From NCBI RefSeq assembly GCF_900143075.1, contig NZ_FRCY01000003.1, forward strand, positions 248,001-312,000: a stretch of 64,000 nt of DNA, in the 5' to 3' direction. This DNA is from Cyclobacterium lianum. GTDB taxonomy: Bacteria; Bacteroidota; Bacteroidia; Cytophagales; Cyclobacteriaceae. Positions 45,676 to 53,946 of this stretch are shown piece after piece. A program made the position numbers and the translations under genes. Numbering within the stretch: the stretch's first letter is position 1; every line of letters begins with the position of its first letter. Below the pieces are notes generated by a model that made no database searches, was not told where the DNA came from, and was given only the letters and a program-made list of their open reading frames with translations.

Positions 45676-47583
45676 TCAGGCCTGCAAGGGTTGCAAGAGA
45701 ATGAGTTCCTCCCAGCCGGGGCGTGCTCCGTCTGCCAGGGACGGTACTTTCTGGCCTACTTTTTTCCTGAAAGCCCATATGGTATTGCGGCTTATCTGCA
45801 GGCTATCCGACAGCTCGTCAAGGGTAATTTTTTCCTGCACCATAAAAGAGGCATACAGTATGTAAAATGCCTTTTCCAGGGGAATTTTTATGCCATGAAA
45901 AACAGTCCCTGCGGTCACTGAGTCAATATGTCCGCAATGGGTACAACGGCGGGAAAACCAATTTGGTCCTTTACCAAACCGGGTCCTTCCACATTGCCTG
46001 CATGCAAAACCCTTTCCCCATTTAAGTTCCTCCAGATACCTGTAGCAGGCAGATTGGTCGGGAAAAATCTTAGCAAACTCCTCCCGGGACAGCGATTGTT
46101 GTTCCATTCGTGCCTTATAGGAATCCCGTATAGAACTTTTTAGCTTCCAGTTGTCTTTATCGAGTAAGGCATTGATCCTTTTGATCTCTGCGTCTTTGAG
46201 CTGCAATTGCAGGTTTACTTGTTCCAGCAGATGGTTTTTGTCCTGCAATTCTGCAGTACGCTCCCTCACTTTGGATTCCAACTCCTTGTTTACCTTTTCC
46301 TTGAGCGCAATATTGTCCTTATATTGAGCCAGTGAGCGCTTTAGCGCCTTATCCCTGATTTCCTTCATGATTCGGATACGGTCGCCAAGGGCAAAGGACA
46401 ACAATACCATTTCTATCAGAAACGCAAAATGCAGGCTGTAATAGACAACGGTGTGGTGTGGAATGATGGCATAGCTGGCCAAAACTTTTATCAAAACACC
46501 CAGGAACAGCACCCCATAAGCCATGACAAAAAACCGGGCCGCCTGGAAATTTTTCAGCAACAAATAGATCCCTGATGAGAAGATCAACATAAATGGCAGC
46601 AGGTCGTAATAGGAAATTTCAAAATAGGAAATATCGACAAAAAGACCAGCGGAGAAAATCAGGGCTTTAAAAACCAGCGAAAACCAAAGCAGGTAGTGGA
46701 ATTTTCTCGCCCGTCTGCGGGTATTCAAAAAGCGGATGGTAAACAGCACGGCCCAAAACGCAATAAAAAAACTAAATAACCCATTCACGATAATATTCAG
46801 CTCCGGAAACCGGGGCCAGAAAAACTGAAACCCGATGCCATCAAGACTCATGGCGTAAAAACCCACGCTGAGCAGATATAAGATATAGTAAATGTATTTC
46901 ATCTCCCTCACCGCCAGAAAAATGAGAAAATTATACAGGGCAATGATCAAAATCATGCCATAAAACAAGCCGTAGAGAAAATATTCACTGAGCGCATAAT
47001 GAATAAACCGGTTGAGCGAGCGCACAGCAATACGTATATCGGCTTTCTGGCTTGAGTTTATTTTGAAGTAAAAGTTTTCAATTCTGTCTTGTCTGTTGGG
47101 AACCTCGAGCTGAAAATTTTTATGGTTGTAAAGGCGTAGCACAAAGGGGTAGCTATCTCCCATCAATTTCCGTTGGTACGCTCCGCTTTCATCAGGGTAG
47201 TAGGCTTCTATCTTATCAATACTTTGATCATAAAACTCCAACAGCCATTTCTTCTCACTCTGAGGGTTGTTTGCAATTGAAAGTTTGACCCAATAGGTAT
47301 GGTTGGTATCAAAGTCGTTTTTACTGAAGTCTGCATTGATTTTAAAATGCTGCTGAAACGGCTCTTTTATGATATCCTTAAAATCAAGCGTGTCGCTGGT
47401 ATCTTCGTAAAACTCAAGCTGATCTATTGCATATATTCGTTCGTTCCAGTTGTCGTCTATGCGCAAAGTTGCCTCACCGGATATTCTCTGGCTAAAACCC
47501 AGCTCAGCGAGCATTAAAAAAGCCAGCAAAGGGCAGAGTTTGATCAGGTCAATTGTTTTCCTCAAACGAAATGGGGTATACAT
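45676..47583 (-). CDS. 7TM-DISM receptor fused to IS1595-type zinc ribbon and HTH (candidate one-protein membrane regulator)
   Basis: 635 residues. A signal segment (~13-30) precedes a periplasmic 7TMR-DISMED2-type beta domain (~35-190, with HTYWVKLSIANNP and WLLEFYDQSIDKIEAYYP). Seven membrane helices span ~203-402 (7TMR-DISM_7TM: YFLYGLFYGMILIIALYNFL to LLSFALGDRIR). A coiled coil follows at ~405-480. The C-terminus is not a kinase or LuxR domain: FPDQSACYRYLEELKWGKGF, then four cysteines C528/C531/C547/C550, then SVTAGTVFHGIKIPLEKAF and a HTH at ~585-612. That is the layout of the N-terminal DNA-binding part of IS1595/ISXO2 transposases, without any DDE catalytic domain. It lies directly upstream of susC in the same direction, so signal-dependent control of the PUL is the natural hypothesis. 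Confidence 0.85.
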   Translation of the reverse strand: MYTPFRLRKTIDLIKLCPLLAFLMLAELGFSQRISGEATLRIDDNWNERIYAIDQLEFYEDTSDTLDFKDIIKEPFQQHFKINADFSKNDFDTNHTYWVKLSIANNPQSEKKWLLEFYDQSIDKIEAYYPDESGAYQRKLMGDSYPFVLRLYNHKNFQLEVPNRQDRIENFYFKINSSQKADIRIAVRSLNRFIHYALSEYFLYGLFYGMILIIALYNFLIFLAVREMKYIYYILYLLSVGFYAMSLDGIGFQFFWPRFPELNIIVNGLFSFFIAFWAVLFTIRFLNTRRRARKFHYLLWFSLVFKALIFSAGLFVDISYFEISYYDLLPFMLIFSSGIYLLLKNFQAARFFVMAYGVLFLGVLIKVLASYAIIPHHTVVYYSLHFAFLIEMVLLSFALGDRIRIMKEIRDKALKRSLAQYKDNIALKEKVNKELESKVRERTAELQDKNHLLEQVNLQLQLKDAEIKRINALLDKDNWKLKSSIRDSYKARMEQQSLSREEFAKIFPDQSACYRYLEELKWGKGFACRQCGRTRFGKGPNWFSRRCTHCGHIDSVTAGTVFHGIKIPLEKAFYILYASFMVQEKITLDELSDSLQISRNTIWAFRKKVGQKVPSLADGARPGWEELILLQPLQA

Positions 47584-47637
47584 GTTCCGTTGCCTTTGTA
47601 AAATAACCCAGGCAGATCAAAGATCAGTTCCCGTTTG

Positions 47638-47645
47638 CAAAACTA
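47638..47645 (-). promoter_or_regulatory. Candidate -7 box for the 7TM-DISM fusion gene
   Basis: The minus strand reads TAGTTTTG, a perfect TAnnTTTG, 54 bases before the start codon at 47583. No clear -33 box. Confidence 0.3.
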
Positions 47646-47684
47646 ATCCGGATAGCAATCCCCTGACTCCGCCCTGAACCTGAT

Positions 47685-49112
47685 TTAAAACCAACCGCTA
47701 AACCAACTATTTCTCAGTCTTTTAGGCTTCACTGCCGATCGGTCCATTTCGTAGGGAAGCATCCATACTTTCCCTGAGCTATCGCCAAAATAAAGCTGGC
47801 TTCTGCTAAATTTATCCGGATTGCCGTCGGCCCAGAAATAGTAAAAGGGATCTTGTCCATTCACCACTCTCCTGATATAGTTGTGGTTCCGCTCACTTCT
47901 TCTGGTCAGGGATTTGGTTTTGACCCAATGAGCACCCCCATCGCTACTTTTCCACATCTCCACTTCGCCGCCTGCTCCCCACTCCTGGGGACTGTTGCTG
48001 GTCGGGCCAATTACCATCCAGTCATTGCCGGAGACCCAAAGGCTTCCCATGTCATAGTTTTGGTCCGATTCCGTAATTACGTGATCTTCCCATGCAGCAC
48101 CATTCCAGTGCACCACATGCCATTTTCGACTGCCATTTTCCGGGCCGGGATGATGCCCGATACCTTCCACATATAGCGCGATCGGATTGCCGTCGGCGTC
48201 AAAATTCACATCTTTCAGGTAAACATTCCTTTTTTGGCTGAAATATTCCCTGACCAAACCCGAGGAGGTTAGGTTAACCACGGGAATTTCTACCTTATTG
48301 CCTTCTACATCTGTCCAGGTCTCCCCGAAATCGACACTTTGAAAATAATACAGATTGGTTCTTAAGTCTACGTTGCCATTGGGATGCCAATTGCAAAAGA
48401 ACCCAATTTTATTGCCGCTTTGGCCGCTGATCTGATAATGTCCGCTGTTGGTGTCTCCATTTCTTATGATGGCTACCAATTTGCGATCTTCAGACCAATT
48501 CATTCCATCCGCGCTGGTCTCAAAATACAACTCCCGGACGCCGGTATATTTTGTAAATAAATTGAGAAAGCCACTGCCGTTTATGTATTTTGGCTGTGGG
48601 TAGGTCATTTCTTCCTCCGATATCTGCTCAAAATCACTAATACTGTAGGGCTCACGGCTCCTGTACTTAAAACCCATTCTCCTTCTGCCTCTGCCACTTA
48701 CAAATACCCATATATGTCCAGCGTCATCTATGGACAAACTGGGATTGTCATGGGGATCATCTACACCCAATTTGTCATGGACAATAACCGGCTTGCTCAC
48801 CAGGCCTGTTTCATGATCAAACATGCCTATCATGCACAGAAGGTGTTTCTCACCTTCGGATCTGGTACCTCCGTAAACAAAAAATGTTCGGTTTACCTCG
48901 GGTGCATGTATCGCCAGAGGAATATGTTTGGCCGTGTAAGTACCGAGTCCACCTGAATATTTATCTCCAAATTCAGAAAACTGACCCAAGGTAAACCAAA
49001 TGCCTTTGTAGCCATCGACAGCAGGAAATTTCTCCTGAGCAACCGTCGGTTGACCAAAAGAAAATAAAATAAAAATTAAGTTGGAAAGGATAAGGCGGGT
49101 CAGATGCTTCAT
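47685..49112 (-). CDS. BNR-repeat (six-bladed propeller-type) secreted protein
   Basis: 475 residues from the ATG at 49112 (MKHLTRLILSNLIFILF), with a signal peptide ending near TVAQEK. The body contains repeated Asp-box/BNR-like motifs (SVDFGETWTDVEG, SSDGGAHWVKTKS, SADGMNWSED) and matches the BNR_4-type family found in many Bacteroidota PULs; some relatives are polysaccharide lyases (PL24/PL25-like). Catalytic assignment is not possible by eye. It is the furthest upstream of the same-strand run that leads into the 7TM fusion regulator and SusCD, so it may act on the same glycan. Confidence 0.78.
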   Translation of the reverse strand: MKHLTRLILSNLIFILFSFGQPTVAQEKFPAVDGYKGIWFTLGQFSEFGDKYSGGLGTYTAKHIPLAIHAPEVNRTFFVYGGTRSEGEKHLLCMIGMFDHETGLVSKPVIVHDKLGVDDPHDNPSLSIDDAGHIWVFVSGRGRRRMGFKYRSREPYSISDFEQISEEEMTYPQPKYINGSGFLNLFTKYTGVRELYFETSADGMNWSEDRKLVAIIRNGDTNSGHYQISGQSGNKIGFFCNWHPNGNVDLRTNLYYFQSVDFGETWTDVEGNKVEIPVVNLTSSGLVREYFSQKRNVYLKDVNFDADGNPIALYVEGIGHHPGPENGSRKWHVVHWNGAAWEDHVITESDQNYDMGSLWVSGNDWMVIGPTSNSPQEWGAGGEVEMWKSSDGGAHWVKTKSLTRRSERNHNYIRRVVNGQDPFYYFWADGNPDKFSRSQLYFGDSSGKVWMLPYEMDRSAVKPKRLRNSWFSGWF

Positions 49113-49198
49113 GAGGTCTTGTATCATTGAAGCACAAAAATAAGTAATTTGTCGAAGAATTTACTCCGTATATTGCTGGTATACCGGGAATCGAAAAT

Positions 49199-49579
49199 TT
49201 ATAATTTAAATTTTTCTTTAAACTGAATAAAATCCTGAATACTGAATGGTTTAACCCAAAAATCAACGATTCTTTTGTAGTTTTTTGCCTTTCGTTTGTC
49301 CGCCGGCTCAATGGAGGAAGTGATGATGATCACCTCAATATTCTGCGGAACATTCATCGATTCAAGCATATCCAGAACATCCCAACCCGACAATCCCGGC
49401 ATATTGATATCTAAAAACATGAGATAATCTTCAGACCCGGGCGCCTGGTCAGCTATAAAATCCACCAGTTCTTCTCCGTTGTTGAAAGAAGTCACTTCCT
49501 GCTCAATACCGGCCTTTTCCATCAGTTTCTTTTGGAGCAAGATAACGATGGGATCATCATCTACCAATAATATTTTCAC
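49199..49579 (-). CDS. Single-domain response regulator (CheY-like)
   Basis: 126 residues, a bare receiver domain without output. Acidic pocket DDD at 7-9, phosphoacceptor Asp57 in LMFLDINMPG, Thr87 in IIITSS, and Lys110 in FWVKPF are all present. Such proteins relay phosphate or bind partner proteins; the GLSGWDVLD and WVKPFS blocks are typical of the short Bacteroidota family. No histidine kinase gene is in the window, so the partner must be elsewhere. A perfect -7-type box lies about 130 bases upstream. Confidence 0.93.
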   Translation of the reverse strand: MKILLVDDDPIVILLQKKLMEKAGIEQEVTSFNNGEELVDFIADQAPGSEDYLMFLDINMPGLSGWDVLDMLESMNVPQNIEVIIITSSIEPADKRKAKNYKRIVDFWVKPFSIQDFIQFKEKFKL

Positions 49580-49884
49580 CTTACAGCATTTAGGGTTGAT
49601 ACAGCAATCCTGAATTCAGCCGTAAATCCAACCTGGTATGCCAAAAAAGAAGCTGGAACAAGGAATAGATTTGACATGCAGTTTTATATATTTAAAATAC
49701 ATTTTTTCAAATGTAAAACAAGAAAAGTGAATTAAAAATAAATTGAAGCTATTTTTTCGCTAAAATTCAGTCATTCCGGATTTTGTGATAAAAAATGTTT
49801 GTTAAATGATAAAAAAAACCATAGTCATGCCCGTTTTATTCCCAAAAGACCTGTTAAAGGCTACTTTTCCGGAAACAGCCACCA
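49580..49884. other. 305-base AT-rich intergenic region
   Basis: Contains the probable promoter of the response regulator gene (49708-49736) and otherwise A/T-rich sequence without a recognisable gene or hairpin terminator. Confidence 0.6.
49708..49736 (-). promoter_or_regulatory. Candidate promoter for the response regulator gene
   Basis: The minus strand has TACATTTG (49708-49715), a perfect -7 box, with TTTA (49733-49736) 17 bases further upstream as a one-mismatch -33 box. Confidence 0.4.
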
Positions 49885-51300
49885 TCAAATTTCAAACAAT
49901 CCTTTGTAGTGGGGGCTGATCGCCAGAATTCCGCCACTCTTTTCGTAAAATTCCGGACCTGTGGGATATACACCGTCTTTGGTATGTACCCAGGAAGCAT
50001 CCGACATGGGATGGTAGCCCAACATCTGATCCCAGTTTTTGTAATATTGGTGCCCATTCGTTTCCTGCAAGCCCAGATCCATATCAGGGAAAGGAGCCAG
50101 ACGGGCGGCTACATTTTTATTCCAATCTACCAAAATCGGGTTTACCGTCAAATCTGCACAGAAGCAGGGAACCTGCTTTTCATGCGCTGCCTGCACGATT
50201 TTCATGGTCATGCTCATGGTCTTTGCAATGGCTTTTACAGCGATTGCAGAATATCCCTGCTCAATTCTTTGCAGCGCGTCTTCGACCGTATGTGCGCTTT
50301 CATCAGCGGCAATACGTACACCCAGATCTCCCACATAGGTATCGTTGTCTTCCCCAAAGGGCTCCTCTATGACTGCTATCTGGTCAAAAGCCCCTATCTT
50401 TCTGGCATGGTCCAGAAACCGCTCCAGGGTTTCTTTCTGCTCATACCGCTCATTTACGTCAAAATAGTAGGGAATCTTTCCGTTGCTTGTATGGGGAGTC
50501 TCCAGGTGACCGAGGGTTTTATGCACATCAGTTAGAAATTTGATGTCCTTCTCAAGCATTTCCTTTTGGGTACCGGCTGCTCCGGTTTTTAGCTTCATGA
50601 TGAAATGTCCTTTATCTGCAGCTGCCTTAATATCCTTAATGGACGCTCCTACACTGAAAGAAGGAATGCTGGCAACCTTATCATGTTTGTGTGACAATCC
50701 GGGCCGATACGCTTCCGGGATCATTTCATCAAAATTTCTCAGGCCGTTTTCCTCAGCATATACCAGCCAGGCAGCGTTGTCTACCGGAACCAGAGCATTC
50801 AAGGCAAAAGTCTTCTTTAATGCCGCATTCCCGGTGATTTTTTTTCCATAGGTATATACTTCCGGGAATATTTCGTCCAGCAATGTCACCGGATCGCTAA
50901 AGCTGGTTTCTTTTATAATTTGCAGCGCTCTTTCCGTCATTGCATACATCAGCGCATTGCCTGCTGTGGTGGAGTGAGCCTGAAACACAGCCTTGTCGGA
51001 CCACAATGTACCCTGTGTACCTATTCCTATTTTTTCTACGCCTCCTTCCGAGCGCATCAGGGCTACCGTCTGCCAGGCCTGTGTGATCGCACTCCCTTTG
51101 AAACGGTAAGGGGAAAGGGGTTCTCTTTCGAAGTTCGAATCCGTATGGACGATTTTTATTTGCTTCTTCATGTTTAGCTGTCTTTTTGGCTTTCCCAGGC
51201 TAATGGAGGGAGAAATCCCCAGGCTTCCTGCAGCCAGCAAAGCTCCGGATCTATTGATAAATGTACGCCTGCTCCATCCTTTTGTGTTTTCTGAGTTCAT
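49885..51300 (-). CDS. Exported enolase-superfamily (mandelate racemase/muconate lactonizing-like) protein
   Basis: 471 residues from the ATG at 51300 (MNSENTKGWSRRTF). A twin-arginine signal (SRRTFINRSGALLAAGSLG) is followed by an enolase-type fold. Active-site elements can be read along the barrel: KxK in IMKLKTG, the metal ligands in FDVNERY, VIEEPF and IAADES, and a lysine in AIAVKAIAK, the layout of the muconate-lactonizing subgroup. These enzymes abstract a proton next to a carboxylate (epimerases, acid-sugar dehydratases). Location at the end of a sulfated-glycan gene run suggests a sugar-acid substrate, but dipeptide epimerase-type activity cannot be excluded. Tat export is uncommon for this superfamily. 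Confidence 0.82.
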   Translation of the reverse strand: MNSENTKGWSRRTFINRSGALLAAGSLGISPSISLGKPKRQLNMKKQIKIVHTDSNFEREPLSPYRFKGSAITQAWQTVALMRSEGGVEKIGIGTQGTLWSDKAVFQAHSTTAGNALMYAMTERALQIIKETSFSDPVTLLDEIFPEVYTYGKKITGNAALKKTFALNALVPVDNAAWLVYAEENGLRNFDEMIPEAYRPGLSHKHDKVASIPSFSVGASIKDIKAAADKGHFIMKLKTGAAGTQKEMLEKDIKFLTDVHKTLGHLETPHTSNGKIPYYFDVNERYEQKETLERFLDHARKIGAFDQIAVIEEPFGEDNDTYVGDLGVRIAADESAHTVEDALQRIEQGYSAIAVKAIAKTMSMTMKIVQAAHEKQVPCFCADLTVNPILVDWNKNVAARLAPFPDMDLGLQETNGHQYYKNWDQMLGYHPMSDASWVHTKDGVYPTGPEFYEKSGGILAISPHYKGLFEI

Positions 51301-51536
51301 TTCTTTGTAGTAGTTTCTTATTGCGTTCAACTTGACTAACCATTGCGTATAGATATGCCTGCTAACCTACAGGCAACACTGCTGCAAAAATTAAATCACC
51401 ATTCCCCAGTCTGTTGATATCTACTTGTCCTGCGGATAAAATCATCTTTTAGCGGCTAAAGTCTGTCATTGCTTTCTTAAATTCATTTGCATGTGAACGG
51501 ATAGATTCCGTAATTTCCCGGAGCTGATGCAAATGG

Positions 51537-53918
51537 TCACAGTTTTGCCCTGCCCCGAACCGCCACCTGTGATGGTTCAGTCGGTTTGGGAATATGATTG
51601 AGCGTGTACCAGGCTTCTGATGACCACAATGGATCTCCCGATTTACTCCTCAACTGTTCTGAGATTTTGAAATAAATCACATGTTTTTCCCTGAGCCCGC
51701 GTAGCTTCAGGTACAGTTTTTTACCGTCAGCGGACCAATCCGCCTGCTCCGGAACCAACTCCTCCAAATCCAGTTTCGGGCCACCATAGGAAGCCGTTGG
51801 TTCATATCGCCACTGTTCCAGATGAATCATTTCCGGCCTGAAATTATCCGGATTCATGGGTTGAGTAAATTCAATCTCAAAACCATCTGACCGGGCACGA
51901 ATGGCGAGCATTTCAGCGGTCGGCTCACCATTGTAACTTAGTCTTTCGAGTCCAAACTGGTTTTCTTTCCAGCTCCAACCACCCACCATACCTACTTCTC
52001 CCACATACAAGGCACCATCCGGGCCCCAAACCAACCGGTTGACGCCGGCGGCAAATCCCTGGGAAAAACGAAATACTGCTCCCTGGTATTGCCCGTTTAC
52101 CTTCTCCAGAAAATCCCTCTTGATACCTCCATGTGACACATCTCCATGCAGGAGTTGACCCTTGTAGGGGCCATCTTTCATCAAAACAGGCTCGGAAGGA
52201 GAATTTCCGATTTCCTTATCGGGCAGCCATATCGCCGGTGGCACCATCTCCGGAGGGTTCTTTTCCTGCCCGGCGGTAAGCCCCCATGCCATGCCATTAT
52301 AGGCACCCTGTTGTACATGGATCAGCTTGTTTGCCGGGAGCCACTGACCCTGGTTGTCTGTCACGAAAAGCTCCTCGTCCATTCCAAGCCCAATTCCATT
52401 GGGAGTTCTCAGGCCGTAATCTATAGTCTCATAGCTCCCATCCCTGCTTATCTTTAAAGTGCGTCCTCTATCCGGGAGTTGCCGTTCGTTGGCCATCAGG
52501 CGCATGGCCATGGACAAGGTAATGTAAAAATGATCATCCTTGTGGACCAGCCCAAAGGCAAATTCATGGAAATCGTCCGTGACTCCCCATGCATCACATA
52601 CCACCTTGTATTCGTCAATAACTTCGTCTCCGTCATGGTCTATCAATTGGGTCAGTTCGTGTTTTTGCAAAACGAAAATTTCCCCATCTACCACTTCCAG
52701 GCCCAGCGGTTCGGCCAGACCTTCTGCCACCCGCTTCACCGTTATCTCTGCGGGATCGTCTTCCCTGATCCCCTCGACCAGGTACACTGCTCCCAGGGAA
52801 TCCCAGGTGCTGACCAAAAGCCTTTCGTCTGGCAGGAAAGCAAGTCCGCCCACTCGTGGTTGAAAATCCTCACGATGAAGGGTAGTAAGGTCGTAACTTG
52901 GGTGGACAGCCTGTAAAGGAGCGCCATGGCCGGGGAGCGGACTTTCCTCTTCCTCTGTGGAGGGTACATTCCGGCTGACCTGAATCTGCTGCTCTCCACT
53001 GCTTTCTTCTGTTTTAAAGGTAAAAATATAATCTAAAATGGTTTTGATCTCCTTTTCTGCCAAATCCGGATGGGGATTCATTGGCGTCTCCCCCCAGCGC
53101 CCCTTTCCTCCTTCCTTTATCTTGCTGGTAAGCAGTGCATAGCTATTTTTGTCCTTTGGATACCGGGATGCAATCTGTTCAAATGAAGGCCCCACCATGG
53201 CATTGTGTTCTTCATGGCAGGTATAGCAATCGCTATTTTCCATCCACAATATCCCCAAATGGTCATAGCTATCCCCGATCGACGGAGCCTGCTGCGCCGG
53301 CAATCTTTCAAAATAATCCCTGATCACCGTTTCATCGTCTATAATATGGCGCACGGTTCCATTTTCGCTGATCAGCTCAAGGCTGAGCCCGGCAGGCTTC
53401 CCCACCACTTGAAAAGACCTCTCAAAACCCGGATTCCCGCCCTGGTCTCTGGTGAATTCCGGACTTTCCTGCAGGGAAATCTTTCTTCCATCGTTGAGCA
53501 AGAAATCAAAGTTCAGGGTAATTCGATTATGCCTTAGTAAATAGCCCCTGAATTTGGTTTCAAACCCCAGTTCCCTGCCCCCTTCTGCAATCACCCATTT
53601 GTCCGGCAGCTCTCCTTCTTTGTAGTAGGAAGTCCCCCAACTGCCTGGCTGAATATTTTTTTTGTTGGTAAATACAGTTCCTTCAGCCAAAATCCCACCC
53701 TTCCATACTTTGTAAACCTGGCCTTTCTCCAGGTCGTAGGCTGCATAACAGGCCGTATCCAGCGCCAGGCTGAGCATCCTGGGCTTCCTGTCCAGGACAG
53801 AGCGAAATGCCCAGGGATCCCTTGGCCGCTCCGGTGCTTCTTCCGGATCCGGCGAGCAGGCCGTTAAGACAAGGATGGCAAGGACGGAGAAGAAAGGAAA
53901 ACACCTTTTTATTTTCAT
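51537..53918 (-). CDS. Lipoprotein with cytochrome c and sugar-dehydrogenase-like beta-propeller
   Basis: 793 residues from the ATG at 53918 (MKIKRCFPFFSVLAILVLTAC), which gives a clear lipobox LTAC at 18-21; longer in-frame starts lack this. Residues ~45-200 are an unassigned beta domain. A class I cytochrome c follows with heme motif CYTCH at 231-235 and a likely Met ligand near 280 (ETPMNPHPDL). From ~330 a beta-propeller resembles soluble glucose/sorbosone dehydrogenases (GLAFLPDERLLVSTWD, LRTPNGIGLGMDEELFVTDNQGQWLPANKL, GPDGALYVGEVGMVGGWS). It may oxidise a sugar and pass electrons to the heme. The next gene upstream is a sulfatase 28 bases away. Confidence 0.85.
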   Translation of the reverse strand: MKIKRCFPFFSVLAILVLTACSPDPEEAPERPRDPWAFRSVLDRKPRMLSLALDTACYAAYDLEKGQVYKVWKGGILAEGTVFTNKKNIQPGSWGTSYYKEGELPDKWVIAEGGRELGFETKFRGYLLRHNRITLNFDFLLNDGRKISLQESPEFTRDQGGNPGFERSFQVVGKPAGLSLELISENGTVRHIIDDETVIRDYFERLPAQQAPSIGDSYDHLGILWMENSDCYTCHEEHNAMVGPSFEQIASRYPKDKNSYALLTSKIKEGGKGRWGETPMNPHPDLAEKEIKTILDYIFTFKTEESSGEQQIQVSRNVPSTEEEESPLPGHGAPLQAVHPSYDLTTLHREDFQPRVGGLAFLPDERLLVSTWDSLGAVYLVEGIREDDPAEITVKRVAEGLAEPLGLEVVDGEIFVLQKHELTQLIDHDGDEVIDEYKVVCDAWGVTDDFHEFAFGLVHKDDHFYITLSMAMRLMANERQLPDRGRTLKISRDGSYETIDYGLRTPNGIGLGMDEELFVTDNQGQWLPANKLIHVQQGAYNGMAWGLTAGQEKNPPEMVPPAIWLPDKEIGNSPSEPVLMKDGPYKGQLLHGDVSHGGIKRDFLEKVNGQYQGAVFRFSQGFAAGVNRLVWGPDGALYVGEVGMVGGWSWKENQFGLERLSYNGEPTAEMLAIRARSDGFEIEFTQPMNPDNFRPEMIHLEQWRYEPTASYGGPKLDLEELVPEQADWSADGKKLYLKLRGLREKHVIYFKISEQLRSKSGDPLWSSEAWYTLNHIPKPTEPSQVAVRGRAKL

Positions 53919-53946
53919 TGTTTTGCTATTCAATATTCCTATCAGG

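Noticed and set aside
45676-46150. Separate IS1595 transposase fragment next to a 7TM receptor
   Set aside because: The frame is continuous through the coiled coil into the zinc ribbon with no stop or frameshift, so a fusion is the better reading.
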